Assembly (NCBI GenBank): GCA_033065855.1
Contig: JAVXUO010000884.1
Location: forward strand, 620,001 to 684,000
DNA from: Escallonia rubra
Taxonomy: Eukaryota; Streptophyta; Magnoliopsida; Escalloniales; Escalloniaceae
Direction of reading: 5' to 3'
Length of the DNA stretch: 64,000 nucleotides
Shown: one piece after another, positions 1 through 12,298 of the stretch
Layout of the letters: each line of letters opens with the position of its first letter
Position numbering within the stretch: position 1 is the first letter of the stretch
Position numbers and translations under genes: made by a program
Notes under the pieces: model-generated
What the model saw: the letters and a program-made list of their open reading frames with translations, nothing else
Databases searched by the model: none
What the model was told of the DNA's origin: nothing

Positions 1-589
1 GTAAAGCATGTATGTGGTTGCAACATCAAAATGAACAGAAAATTGTGAGTAGCTGTTAATCACGCTGAGTTTTGACGCTTTTTAGTGCTAAATCAGTGTA
101 AGCATTTGTATCGTATTGTTTCAACTTACTTGTTTGTTCACGATTATACATTTCGTCCTTTATTTTTTAATTAAGTAACAATCATTGCCATGGTAATAAG
201 AAAGAGAAAAGGAAAAAAGAAAGAGGTCTCACTTTACCACAATCTTGTTAAAAAACGGACGATATTGGTTATGCAAGTTCAGACTTCAGAAAGTACAAGG
301 AAATCCTAAATGTGCTTATGTAGTAACTGCTCAGCCCCAGGTCTACAAACAATCAGTCTGCCCATATTCCCCTTGGGCTAATTGTCTTTGATCCTAACCT
401 GTTTAATCTAATCTAACGCTACAAAGCATCTCTTGCATACTTTCCAAATGGTACACCGTGCAGTTTTCTCAGCAATGAGTGCACACTGTAACATCCAATC
501 CTCTGGTGCCTAAGCATCCCAATAAGCAAGTATATTCAGAAATCAGAGTATGCCGCTCAAGGATGCATTGGACAATATAATGCATAACA

Positions 590-720
590 ACAAAAATTTC
601 AACTCAGCAATTGTAACAACAAAAATTTCAACAAGACAAGGATTTTACATATTAACAATTGCCTACTCTGCAATTGTAACAACAAGACAAGGATTTTACA
701 TATTAACAATTGCATAATTG
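590..720. repeat. Short imperfect tandem repeat
   Basis: About 60 bases built on GCAATTGTAACAACA and GACAAGGATTTTACATATT are repeated nearly exactly twice. The copies end at about 660 and 715 and are separated by a small deletion. AT-rich, no coding potential. Confidence 0.7.
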
Positions 721-924
721 ATATATGTTAATGGTTGAAATTCAATAGTCATGGTGGTATACATAGATAGCATGCATGTATAACTCTCAATGACTTAAGA
801 AAGAAGAGGGCAGATTATAAGTTTGCAAATTAATGGGGAAGCTATCACGTAGTACAACACTGAAAGTAGTAAAATTCTAAGCTAATAGTCACCTACATAT
901 TTCACGAAACTCATTATCAGATTT

Positions 925-1170
925 TTTAGGTACCAAATTGTTGCCAAACCCAATCTAAGACCTTAATCAGATTAAAGGCATTAATCAGATTGCAGCCAAA
1001 TTGCTGCCAAAACCAATCTAAGACCGTAACCAAATTGCTGCCAAAACCAATCTAAGACCTTAATCAGATTTTTTAGGTACCATAATCAGATTAAAGGCAT
1101 AAAAGAGAGAGGGAGAGAACAGATAACAAACTAAGAACCTAAATTGCTGCCAAAACCAATCTAATAATCC
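925..1170. repeat. Clustered direct repeats
   Basis: The phrases TTGCTGCCAAAACCAATCTA (three close copies plus one variant), TTTTTTAGGTACCA (two) and AATCAGATTAAAGGCAT (two) are interleaved in this stretch. It looks like a scrambled minisatellite inside the leftmost CACTA element. No gene was seen between 1 and 1900. Confidence 0.65.
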
Positions 1171-2006
1171 AATTGTTTAGAGAAAAATTTTCAAGGAAAT
1201 TATTAAATTAGAGACACAGAGATGAAGAAAGTAAAATTATAACTCCTTACCTTATCACTTGTGCAGCATGAGACTTCTAGAAGTGAAATCTGAAAAGTAA
1301 AGCCCTAATTAAGCTTATCTTTGGTGAAGTTTCGGTTAACCTTGACTTTAGACTTCTAATATAGTAATTGCTACAATTACTAAACCATCCCCCTCCTAAT
1401 CTGATATCCTTTCAACTCTCTACATCTTCTCTTCTCCCCTTGTGCCCGCATCTCTCTGCCTTTTCTTCTTCCTCCGAGCCCTTATTCTACCATTCCCCTG
1501 GTATTCAAATCTCTTCTCTTTTTCCTTTCTTTTCAGACAAAGCGTCTTAAATTTTCTTCTTCTCCTATTTTCACCTAATCAGTAGGCATAAATTTTTGAA
1601 GAATCTAAAAGCAAATCCTGGAAGCATCTTCTGTGTGCTAATTCTGAAGACTTTCAAGAGCATGTATTATGATATATCTAACCATTATTGATCGGGAGGA
1701 GCAAAAAGATGGTTGAGAGGAGTGGAGAGCAAAAACAAAATGAATCGATAGCAAGAAAGATGAGGAGAATTGAAACCTGGTGGATAGTTACGGCGGCGAT
1801 GGGCGGGGCTGGAAGGTGCGAACAGATGCGAAGAGATCCATTTTGAGATTGCAATTCAGGATATCAAGATATAAAAAGCTTCTTTACTCTAATTTGGGTT
1901 ATAAGGCGACGGTAGTGCTTTTACCGTTGGTACACATGCGCATATACTGACGGTGCCGAGAGCACCGTTGGCATTTTCGTGGGGCCATCTCATATTTGTT
2001 GTAGTG

Positions 2007-2952
2007 TAACATTCTGAACTTCCTAAGCAAAGCTTGGATGCCTAGGTCAAACTCCCTCCACGCCTTTTCATCAGCGACTGTGCCAGCACATCAGCTTCGT
2101 TGCTACGAGTCTCACAATGAGCCCTCATATGTTCAGCGGTATTGGAAGAGTAGTACATCCTCTGAAGCCTTGAGGTAATGGGAAAATAACGCAGTACCTT
2201 CCATGCAATATTTTTCTTCTTCTCTTTGTCCGGTTTATACTTCGAATGATCACATACTGGACACCGTGTCAAGTCTTTATTCTCTTTCTAGAACAATACA
2301 CAGTCGTTATTGCACGCATTTATCCGCTCATAGCTCAATCCAAGTTTCCTCATCATCTTCTTCGCATCATAGTACGACGGGGGCAACTTTTCACACTCCG
2401 GCAAAATTTCTTTTATAAAAGTAACAAACTCGTTAAATCCTTTCTCACTTAGCCTGTGGTCCAATTTCAACTGTAATAATCGACTAACCACAGACAACCG
2501 CGTGTGTTACTGGATTCCATCCCATAACGGTTCCTCCACGTCTCTCAACAAATCATATAACGGATTAGCCCCCTCGTTTGGCTGCTGGGGACTACCATCC
2601 CCACGGTAATCACCCCATTCAACATTAGCATGCCTAGCATCCATAATCATAACTCGATAATCATACAATGCCTATTCCCTAATGTCAGTTTGACTAGCCG
2701 GGTTGGATAACAATACTATCATTTTCCCGTGCTGCGTCCACCTTGTGTATTCACCCATAAAAATGCATCGGAGAAGATGCCATTTTACCACCATTCTCCT
2801 TCTCCAATGCAATAACTCACAATTACTGCACGGACACCTTATCGTCTCAGAGTCAACAGATGCAGGATGCACGTAAGCGAGAAAAATTCATCGACGCGAT
2901 CCTCAAAATTATCATCATTCTTCATTTTCATCCAACTTCGATCGACCGACAT
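2007..2952 (-). pseudogene. TNP2-type CACTA transposase fragment
   Basis: Minus-strand pieces match the N-terminal part of TNP2-type CACTA transposases in order. A start (ATG at 2952) gives MSVDRSWM; a frameshift near 2880 leads into the transposase-associated zinc-finger-like stretch TIRCPCSNCELLHWR (2672-2872). Next comes a segment with YERINACNNDCVLF (2288-2497), then CPVCDHSKYK, KVLRYFPITSRLQRMYYSS and AWREFD (about 2025-2272). Several frame changes and stops separate the pieces, so it is dead. Homology continues to HPSFA near 2020 and is then cut at 2006, within a motif that normally continues for several hundred more residues. Confidence 0.88.
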
Positions 2953-3720
2953 GACGACTGATATTACTATATACCATCTTAAATTAAAACCAATAATTAG
3001 GCAGGGTCAATGTGAAAACGATTGCATTCATGTGACAACATGTCTATATATACCCCCTCCGTTTTCTAATAGGTAGCGGTCATATCCTATTCAGAAAGCA
3101 CACGTTTATAAAATGGTTACCAACTTATTCTTAGTCCTATGTCTGCAAAAAATTCGGCAGCACCTCCCCGTATTTCTCCAAGTACACGATATCGATTAGG
3201 TGTTCAGACATCCGTCTAATCTTGCTCTTGCAAGAACTAACAGATGTTAGAACACCAGATCTGTAAGCACCCCAAAAAATACTAGAGAACGTGTACCAAA
3301 TATCTATGATATAGAACACAGAGCATGAGTCGATACACTGTTTTATAAACACTTAGCTTTCCCAAATTGTCCAAACTGGACATCCAAAGGCTCACTACAA
3401 TGCATTACTTTGTAATGACTACATTTGAACGGGAACTAAGGATTTTTATGCATGCATGCATTTGAAAATTGGTAGCACATGCAACTATCTTTATGAAATT
3501 TCAAAATTTCAAAAAAATGGAATCATTAGGTTAATTTGCAAGAACATGCCACAACCAAAATGATTCACTTTCAAATTTGTTGACAACGAGTTGTAACTAA
3601 CTCGTTGTCAATGGACACCACAAAATAACAAAGAATATTCCTAATGTGGGCAGCCGACTCACGTTTCTTGGTAGAATTAAGAGTTCATTTACGGAGTTGA
3701 TATTGTGTCACACTTGTGAT
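2953..3720. other. No gene; promoter-side segment of the CACTA element
   Basis: This lies 5' of the broken transposase on the minus strand. I see no gene or clear repeat. Confidence 0.5.
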
Positions 3721-3729
3721 AGTGATGGG

Positions 3730-4495
3730 ATTTATGGTTTAGTTAAGGTTAGAGTTGTATTTAGGCTTATCAGGTTATATAGAGATCTGTATTAGGGTTT
3801 AACTAGGGTAATTAGGATTTAAATAGGTTAATTAGGGTTTATCAAGGCTAAGAAGTAGGGCTAATTAGGGTTTAGTTAGGATTTATCGGGGTTAACTAGG
3901 GTTAATTTGGGTAATTAGCGTTTCATTAGATTAATTAGGTTAATTAGGGTTAATCGGGGCTAATTACGGTTAATCGGGTTCTATTAGGGTTAATTAGTAT
4001 TAGTTCAGGCTAATTAGTGTTAATTAGCGTTTAATTAAGGTTTAGTTAGGGTTTATAGGGTTAACCCTAATTAACCCTAATTAGGTTCACTAGGATTAAT
4101 TAGGGTCAATTAGGGTTTAGTTAGGGTTTATCGGGACTAATTAGGATTAATTTGAGTAATTAAGGTTTAATTAGATTAATTAGGTTTAATTAGGGTTACT
4201 TCAAGATGTGTTAGGGATTAATTAGTGTTAACTAGGGTTAATTAGAAGTTCCTTAAGAGTTAATTAGGGTTACTTAGGGCTAATTAGGGTTAATCGGCTT
4301 CAATTGGGGTTAATTAGTATTAATTAGTGTTAATTAGGACTAACTAGGTTAATTAGGGTTTACTTAGATTAATTAGGGCTAATTTGTGTTAATTAGGATT
4401 AATGCTAATTAGGGTTAATTATGGTTAATCGGGTTCAATTAGGATTACTTAGTATTAATTAGAGCTTAATTAGGATTTAACTAGGGTTAATTAAA
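3730..4495. repeat. Degenerate TTAATTAGGGT minisatellite (telomere-like)
   Basis: About 760 bases consist almost entirely of variants of a 10-12-base unit, TTAATTAGGGT, with GTTTAGTTAGGGTTTAT variants. TTAGGGTTT pieces resemble the plant telomere unit TTTAGGG, but perfect 7-base periodicity is absent. It sits inside the partial CACTA element, just inside its subterminal repeats. A local minisatellite is more likely than an interstitial telomere. Confidence 0.85.
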
Positions 4496-4849
4496 CTCTT
4501 AGTATAATGAAGCATTATAACAATTATAGCACCATAATAGACCACATACAATTACACTATACATTATAACAAATTAAATTCAATTACACTACACATTATA
4601 ACAGCCTAAATTCCATTAAACTTACATGAATTAAACCACATGCATTAAAATAAATTAGGGTAAAATGGATCTTACAGGAAGTGGTGCGGCGGCGACAAAG
4701 GTTGTGGCGCGGTAGTGGAAGGCTTGGGAGAAGTCGGGGGCATGGTGTCGGGGGGGTGTATCGCAGGAAGGGGGTCACTAGAGGGAGGAAATTAGAGAGT
4801 GAGTGAAAAACTGATAGAGAAAACGGGCAAAGAGAAAGAAGGGAATGAG

Positions 4850-5077
4850 GTCTTTTATGACAGGACTTTTTGCGACGGGGAAATTCTGTCGCTAAACGTG
4901 TATTTAAAAATCTGCTCGAAATTACAAATTTTAAAAAACTTTTAGCAACAGAAAAATCGTCGCTAAATAGCCCGTCGGTAAGGATTTTTAGCGACATATG
5001 TTTAAAGACGGGCTACTTCGTCGCTAAAAGTGACTTTCGCAAAAAATCCATTGGTAAAAATCCTTTTTCTTGTAGTG
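4850..5077. repeat. CACTA subterminal inverted repeats and terminus
   Basis: Repeated GCGACGG/CGTCGCTAAA motifs at about 4872-4900, 4960-4995 and 5018-5035 lead to TTCTTGTAGTG ending at 5077. In CACTA elements such motifs bind the element's own TNPA-like protein. The same motifs occur at both ends of the element at 40792-44000. Confidence 0.8.
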
Positions 5078-6477
5078 TTTAGAGGGGCCTTAGCCATAGT
5101 TATGGTTTTGTTCGGTGGAACCTGGGGGTCTTGGGTGGGTGGGGTGGGGAGGATAGGGTCTCAGGGGTGGGATGGGGTGCATTTTGCTCGGAGAAGGGGG
5201 GGGGGGGGTTGATCTATCTAGGATTCGGGCAATCTGTTCTCGGCAGGGGGGGTGGGGGGTGGTTAAGGCTCTTTTATGTGATTTAGCGTCCTGTGTCTAC
5301 CGTGGTTTGTTATGGGTAAGTAGTGTTTTCTCCGCCCTGTCTCGTGAAAGTTGGTTCGGATTTGAGATAACGATAGTAGAAGGATAAAATTAACGGTGGT
5401 GACGATCTTGGTGGTGTGATGCGCCTTGTTGAACGGTGTGCTCACCTTTGGGTCGTGCGGTTCCCGTTGTTTGTTCTATTGTTACCATGATGTACTTGTG
5501 ACTTATCACTTTTTGTGTTTCATTTCTTTTGGTTTCCTAAACCTATAGAATGGGCATGTTAATTTAAGTTGAATTAAAGTGTATGATTTGCTCTTCTTTA
5601 GTTCAATTATAATATGTATAAGTTTATTAGGTTAGTTATTAATTTTTGTATACACAGAGTTACGGGATTGCCGTGACTTTTATGCTGTTTAGCAAAGCCT
5701 TATAATCTTTACAGTTTCGTGTGATGTGTGCAGTTTCAATGGGGGAGTAGGTTTAGTGCACCTATTTATACCAGAGGGATGTAAATAGCACATTTTGCAT
5801 AGCAAATAGGGGTAAACTGGAATGTATGCAAGGCGTTAGGCTAGGTTTATGATATTGCTCAGGCATCAAATTAGTGGCGCTTTCTGGTTGTTTTGTTAAT
5901 GTACCTTTTTTCTATCTCTTTAGAATTGGTTTCGAGACACTGTAGGATTCAAGATCGAATAAAGCTGCAAACCGCATTGGAATTATAAATTATGTTGATA
6001 AGCGCTGATATTGCGCAATAATTGCCTACTTGGCCTTAATTAGGAAATCTTTATACTGTTGTTTTCACCATGGTGGTACTGGTGATACTATTACACCCTT
6101 ATCGGTTTTGGTCATTAGAATTCGGTTTAGTGAAAGCAGGTGCAGCCTTTTTGAAGGATGAATTTGGAAATGGTTTGCTTTAAACGCGTTTATTACTGTC
6201 TTAATTAAGGTCGTACTAATGATACTCTACCCTCTTCTTCATTTCTGTAATTTAATTTGGTACCCTTTGTGCTTACCATAGAAAAATGAAAACTGAGTGT
6301 ATCCCTTCATGGGCTATAAAAAAAAACTGCGGCTCGTAGAAAATAATTTTAGCTCCATTCCTTCTTGTACCTCCTCAAAACTGAGTGTATCCCCATGCTC
6401 GGTAACATGTTAGTCACATTTGCAACAGAACGACCAAACAAAATTTGAACTTGATTTAAGTTGTTTTTAGACAGAAA
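5078..6477. other. No gene seen
   Basis: Unique-looking sequence between two CACTA elements. It starts G-rich (5090-5260, with runs of up to ten G) and becomes AT-rich. Only short chance reading frames are present. Confidence 0.5.
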
Positions 6478-6489
6478 CACTACAAGAAA

Positions 6490-6965
6490 AACTAGCTATG
6501 CCTACGGTATAGTACCGTAGGCATAGGTGCCAAGTATAGTAGGCATAGGTGCCAAGTATAGTAGGCATAGGCTATGCCTACGGTACTATACTGTAGCCGT
6601 AAGTGGCGATGCCCCAGATCTATGCCTACGGGGTTGAATGTTATCCCTACGGTTATCCCATAGCCTATATACCTATGCCGTATTCGTATTAACCCACTTA
6701 TAGCGACGGTTCTTGGGGGATAAGCCTACGGTGTAACCGTAAAGATAAGTTTAATTTTTGAAGCCTATGCCTACGAATGATACCAAAGCCATAAGTTTAC
6801 CCCTATAGATACGCTAAGATATATCTACGGTACATTCCGTAGGCTAAGGTTAAACTATGGCCATTTTTTAAAATTTTTTATTCCTTTCCCTACGGTTTAA
6901 ATCGTATGGATTGATGTGCAGAAAAAAGAACCCAAACTTATACCTACGGTTTATACCGTAGGTAC
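6490..6965. repeat. CACTA left subterminal repeats
   Basis: At least eight direct and inverted copies of a motif around CCTACGGTA/TACCGTAGGCATA are packed here, for example at 6500-6530, 6565-6600 and 6940-6965. This is the expected transposase-binding array. The right end of the element has fewer and more diverged copies. Confidence 0.85.
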
Positions 6966-8400
6966 ATGTGCTCTCTCTCATTTTTTTTTTTCAAAGCTGA
7001 ATTTTGTTTCATCACAATAACTTGCAAATTCAATTGAAATATCATAAACATGGTTCGCAACTGAAATATTATAATCATGTTTTGCAATTGCAAAAATAGT
7101 GCAATGTTATATAACAATAATCTTTTGCACCAAATTCCATACAAAAGCATCAATTTCACTACTTAATTTCAAAAGCCATCATAGGATCTCCATATCATAA
7201 TCCTGTCCTAGCTAGTACTATATATACATCCACCCACGTTAGTTGCGAACCACGAACAACTCATGGGAGCTAGTCCTCATTCGTAGGGCTTGCATCATGC
7301 TCCTTTCCATCATAACCATCCTACGAAGTGAAGCAAAGCATCATCAATGACAGTGAGATTGTACCAAATAATTGGAGTTATATTTTAAGTTACAGAGATA
7401 TATTGTAATTATCCATAATTAGCAAGCAAGGCATGTGCATCGTCAACATTCAATCAACAAAAGCTAGTAGGAGCATGCACATTCTGTTAATATTTGCAAA
7501 GATCAAACAAGAATAAGAACAAGGGATGTATTTATAGGATTAGGACTAGGCATAAAAACCAAACTCAAAATAGGAAAAAGATATAAGTCTCTGATTGCTC
7601 AAGACATTTCTTTCGAACCGAGGAACAAAACAAGTTGCAAGTAACTGCTAGCAGATTTCCGTGCCCAGAAAGCTATAAGAAATGGGATAACCAATCTCAA
7701 GATTCCTTCTATTCCTTTGTCATAAGGCTGTTTATTACTTCGCCAACTTTGATAGGCATAGCATTGCAATACAATAGTCCCAATCGAATTCTATGTTCTG
7801 GACATTGTTGTTAAAAAACCACATATTCCTCATCACCTTTATTTACTGATCAATACACGTATATTATGCCTACCTAGATACCATAGTGGCATCAGTACAA
7901 ATGTGTAATCTTCTGTTGTGTATATAGGTGTAAAAAGCATAAGCAGCTCACAAAATAACCAAGAAAATGCAATTGCAATTGTCCTGCCCACCGTTCTTAA
8001 TCTGTTGGTTCTCTGGAGCTACACCTAGCTACTTTCGTAAATGCAATTGTCTTAGGCACGATGGGGAAGGTATAGGCTGCTATGCCTCTGTTTGGTTGCC
8101 AAGAAAATGGTATAATGACACGAAATATACTACTATGTCCTCCAGTTTACAGAGATAAGTTCTTTTATCTCTGTTGTCCTAAATCCTTCTATTTCCTACA
8201 TTTTCAAGGCAACTAAGCAGGAACTCTCATCAGTGAAATTTTCTCAAGTGCAATTGTCTTTCGCATGATGGGGAAGGTATATGCTACTATCAATAGTTAG
8301 GGGCTGCTATCACTAGTTACACCTTATTTGCTGTTGTTAATCTTAAGCATAAACAACTCTGGTGTTGTTGAGAGAGAATGGAAATAGCAGATGACAATCG
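6966..8400. other. CACTA interior, no gene recognised
   Basis: AT-rich sequence downstream of the minus-strand Transposase_24-type gene. A near-repeat of about 25 bases (TGCAATTGTCTTNNGCATGATGGGG type) occurs at about 8041 and 8251. No coding homology seen. Confidence 0.45.
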
Positions 8401-8409
8401 TTCATAAAG

Positions 8410-10241
8410 TTAAAAAGCAGGATTGAGTCTTGCCTGAGAATTGAAAGGCCTCAAATTTTGGCTCTGGGTTTGCATGAAATTGGCCTCAAACTCATCCATC
8501 TTAGACTTGAACACTTCCATGTTAGACTTTATTATGTTGAACTCTTTAAGTTGAGACTTCATACTATTAAATTCTTCTAGCTGCGACTTCATGTTGTGAA
8601 GTTCTTCTAATTGAGACTTCATAACATCAACCTCAGCCACACTCTCTCACAGCATGATGAGCTCTTCCATGATGCTTAGAGCAAGCTCAGCACTAATCCT
8701 TTTGTTTGTGCCAAAGATGTTTGTAATGTTGGCTCCCAAACTCATGCAACGAACTCTGCCATGGCCGTCTTTTCCACAAGTCTGTGAAACTATATCATCA
8801 CGGCCAGTAGCAAGTATATTGCTTTTGTCCTGGGATATTGCATTTCCTCTTGATCTCATCCTACAAGAGAAAAATCAATTCAAAAGTTACCATTTATGCA
8901 TCTATCAGAGCATTTAAAATCCGTATGCTCTTTTTCTTTTTGAACCTTGTATAAGAAAGTTAAACCATTTGAAAATCATATCTCGTCCTTGTGTGGAAAG
9001 GGAAAAAAACTTCAAACTAGGAATCAAACATAATCTTTTGTATGTATGTATGTGTCTATGTGGCACTAGGCTTTTGTTCAAGCCACTTCAAAACATCAAC
9101 ACATGTTTAATGAGTTCAAATCTTCCTGCATTCATCTAATGATTTTGTAAAGTAGTGTAGCAAAAAATATGGTTGAACGCCACATAGTTGAAGAAATTCA
9201 GATTGCAAGCAGACTTGAGAAGCAAATGCAGTAAAAAAAACTTGCACACTTTCATTTACATAACTAGGACTTACCAACTTCTCTTTTGCAGATTCTAGCA
9301 TAGTCCCATCCTTGCAAGTGCGCGACAATATGTACATCTCAGTTCGAGAACAATTTTTTCCATCCTCCAAGTACTACCAAGTAAAAAACAATAGAAAGAA
9401 GCACATGTCATTCACAAAATATATACATGGCATATATTTTATGCATTGGAAATGTTCTCACCAGTTCTTGGTGCTTCCTAGGAAAAGACTTCGAGCCAAG
9501 TGTATGCCCTATCAAGTTTCCAGTTTTTTTAGTTTTGGACTGACTTTTTCTGTTTTTCGTATTTCCGTTAGTAGATGAGGCATCAAAATCAGTGAAGTGT
9601 ATTATTGTAACTAATCATTTACTTTTGCTTCACTAGTTAACCAATATTTAACTAATGTCTCCCACTGGATTTTGTCCACCCTTAAGTCATTCATATTGCT
9701 CAGGGATTTGGCTCTGTCACTCTCTGTAAAATACTTCTTCTTTAAATCATATTTCCAACCTCTCCACATATTGTCAAGCCTCTCAAATATATACTTTTTG
9801 CCATTGGGTTGTTTGTTGTGTATCGTTTCTGCAAGAATAATGTAAGAGTCATAAATAGAGCAAAACCAATCTGGAGTTTATATCATGATTATTCGACATA
9901 GTTGATGCATTAGTTAGTGCATGTGATTACCATTTAAAAAAGGAAAATGGTTGGGCAATTAATTAGAAAAGTAGCATAAAAGGAATAGTTATGTCTTTTA
10001 AAGATAAATATACCGTTATTTCAGCCCAAGCAACCTCCAGATCATCTTTGGTGAAATCTGAGAAGAAAGGTTTGTGGATCGGAAAGATATTGTGCTTTCG
10101 CACTAGGGTTCCAAGCCATGCAGTCATCTCTTTCATAGCACCAGTATACATCTGGCCTACATTGTTGTACCCCACATACTTTTGAGTTTCTCTTGCCCAC
10201 ACATTTGCGCACATAGTGGGTCCTCTAGCCTTCTTTTGTGC
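8410..10241 (-). pseudogene. TNPA-like CACTA protein (Transposase_24 type)
   Basis: Split reading frames match the plant Transposase_24 (Ptta/En/Spm) family in order. The upstream exon begins just after a TTTTTTCAG acceptor near 10241 and includes KKARGPT, YTGAMKEMTAWLG and the KDDLEVAWAEI segment. Next, about 9620-9800, come MWRGWKYDLKKKYF and KIQWETLV; then NTKNRKSQSKTKKTGNLIGH with GSKSFPRKHQEL (about 9463-9600), then EDGKNCSRTEMYILSRTCKD (about 9275-9370). Next is CGKDGHGRVRCMSLGANI (8647-8859), then a coiled coil of MKSQLEE repeats (8410-8640). Introns separate the blocks. A single in-frame TGA at 8647-8649 precedes the coiled coil. In the En/Spm model this protein binds subterminal repeats. 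More 5' exons may exist upstream of 10241. Confidence 0.85.
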
Positions 10242-10930
10242 TGAAAAAAGGTTATTTACTTAAACACAAAGCAAGATTTCTTTGAATGGCTAATTGATTT
10301 GAGATTTCATGCAACAAATGGTTAGAAAGTAAACTGCACTTAACCTAAAAAGAAAATAGTTTTGCATCCAATGTGGTCGAACTGAACCTTGAATGAGCAG
10401 GAAACTTGGTATCACACTGAAATGATATGTAATTAGTATCTTTCGCTTGATGCAAGCAATTTAACATCAACCCAGCGATAACACCCACACCATTAGGCTC
10501 ATTTTTCTACCATAAATTGGTCTCTTTCCAGTTATATCTGCCCCAACTACTCCTAACTAGCTTAGAACATCACTCACAATTAAGAACACCCTTAATTCTA
10601 AGCACATTATACCATATAAAAAACCGGATAATGAATCCAGAAGCACTAGTTGCAAGAGTACATTGAATTCAACAATAACTCAATTTCAAGAACCAAACCC
10701 AATAACTATTTTAGGTTAAATAAATCTGGACATTGAAGTATAAGTGAACATAAAGACACAAATTACCAGATTATATCAGCACAATTAAGCACCGAATGCT
10801 CAGCTGTGCAAAATGTTAAAAAAATGAATAAAAACCGCTCGCGTGCACACACTTTGTAGCGGTCCCGCTCCCTCTAAAATTACTCCTTGAATGTTTACCA
10901 TAATTATGTGTGAATTTGCTCTTCGACAAT
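10242..10930. other. CACTA interior, no gene recognised
   Basis: Upstream of the Transposase_24-type gene. It may hold further 5' exons of that gene, but none could be recognised. Confidence 0.4.
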
Positions 10931-10969
10931 AACATGCTACTTAGTTCTGATTGTTATTCTTAGATATTT

Positions 10970-11172
10970 TGTTAGGCAACAGATAATGTACAAATTCTCG
11001 TAAGAGAATGTATAAATTCTCATAAGAGAATGTACAATTTCTGATAAGAGAATGTACAAATTATCGTAAGAGAGTGTACGATTTCTCGTAAGAGAATGGA
11101 CAGTTTCTTGCAGGAGCCTAAATTCTAGAAGTGCACCAAATCTCTCTTTTACCCACCACACATTCAAATCAA

Positions 11173-11210
<38 letters not shown>

Positions 11211-11395
11211 AACCCCCCTTCCCCCCCCCCCCCAAACACACTTCTCATAGTGGTCCACTAACATAATGTACAATTTCTGGTGAGGGAATGTACAATTTTT
11301 GGTGAGAGAATGTACAATTCTGGTAAGAGAATGTACAATTTTTTGTAAGAGAATGTAAAATTTCTCACAAGAGCCCAAAATCAGGAATTGCACCA
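10970..11395. repeat. Diverged tandem repeat of AGAGAATGTACAAATTCTCGTA type
   Basis: Two blocks (about 10972-11125 and 11262-11375) contain a unit of about 28-30 bases around GTAAGAGAATGTACAATTT, in roughly five copies each. Both are followed by GAGCCTAAATTCTAGAA-like and CACCAAATCTCTCT-like text, so a larger block (about 290 bases) is itself duplicated. A CT/CA microsatellite and a run of 13 C lie between. Confidence 0.85.
11173..11234. repeat. (CT)n(CA)n microsatellite and C-run
   Basis: About 12 CT and 7 CA units (11173-11209) are followed by C-rich sequence with an uninterrupted run of C at 11221-11233. Confidence 0.95.
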
Positions 11396-12258
11396 AATTT
11401 CTCTCTCACCACCACACACTCAAATCTCTCTCTCACATACAAACCCACCCACCCACACACTTCATAGTTTTCCACTCTCCCTCTAACAATTACTCCTCAG
11501 ATATTTACCGTAATTATTAGCCCTTCATGTGTGAACTTGCTGTTTTGACAGTATATTAATAAAAACCATGAGTGAACTTTCACCTTGCTGTAAACTCAAG
11601 ACCAAAGTTCAAGTTCCAGAAAACTTCATCAATGAAAGAAACCATCACATGTTTGACACGACAAATGCTTTATGAAGTTTACTTAATTATTTCACATGTA
11701 TGACACGACAAATGCTAATTGTTTATCTCTCTTAGAAATATAAACAAATAAAAGATCAGAGAAAAGGACATTAGAGCTCACCTCTTTTTGTGCTAGGGAC
11801 ATAGTATGAACAGTACACAAAGTCATAACAAGTTTAATCCACAGCCAAGAGAGGAACATTGACAATCACTATGAACATGGAAATGGGTTTCTCATTTTAG
11901 GAGTCCAATTTGAGAATCACTAAAACATGGAAATGGGTTTCTCATTTTAGGTTACTCCATTTTAATAGTAAAAAATGTCAAAATCTCAATTCTGATCCTC
12001 TTTTATATTTGGAGGAATGTGCAGTAGGTAAAAAGATATGTGTGGGATTAGTCTCACCCATTTAAACTACTGTCAAAAAATAGAGAAGGGTTCCATTTTG
12101 TATCTAATGAGACTTGGAACCCAGGCAGAGGAAAGGAGGATGATAGCTAGTTATGATGTCAGATTTACCTTACTGACACATGAAAGAAGAAAACCAAACA
12201 CTACAAATATATGCATAAAGTCAAGTTTTGAAGTACCAAGCCTGGATGCATGGTACTG

Positions 12259-12298
<40 letters not shown>

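Larger units (their letters stand above)
1..2006. mobile_element. Right end of a CACTA element (left part off-window)
   Basis: The only diagnostic part is the right terminus. Bases 1993-2006 read TATTTGTTGTAGTG, the inverse of the CACTACAA-type terminus of En/Spm-CACTA elements. Just inside it (about 1905-1980) lie short inverted pieces around CGACGGTA/ACCGTTGG of the subterminal kind that CACTA transposases bind. No matching CACTA start was found leftwards, so the element should continue past base 1. The interior has no recognisable gene, only short imperfect repeats. The sequence just right of 2006 is a transposase gene cut in mid-domain, so this looks like a nested insertion. The left boundary is not visible. 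Confidence 0.6.
2007..5077 (-). mobile_element. Partial CACTA element, broken TNP2 and right terminus
   Basis: The right terminus at 5064-5077 reads TTTTTCTTGTAGTG. It is preceded (about 4860-5060) by subterminal inverted repeats of the form TTTTAGCGACGG/CCGTCGCTAAAA. Reading leftwards on the minus strand there is a TNP2-type transposase remnant (2007-2952). Its left part is missing because the gene stops abruptly at 2006, where another CACTA terminus abuts. The repeats are the same type as in the element at 40792-44000, so both belong to one family. The original left terminus is not in the window. Confidence 0.75.

Noticed and set aside
3391..3405. CACTACAATG as a CACTA left terminus
   Set aside because: No subterminal array follows, and it lies inside the element ending at 5077. 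Chance occurrence is likely.
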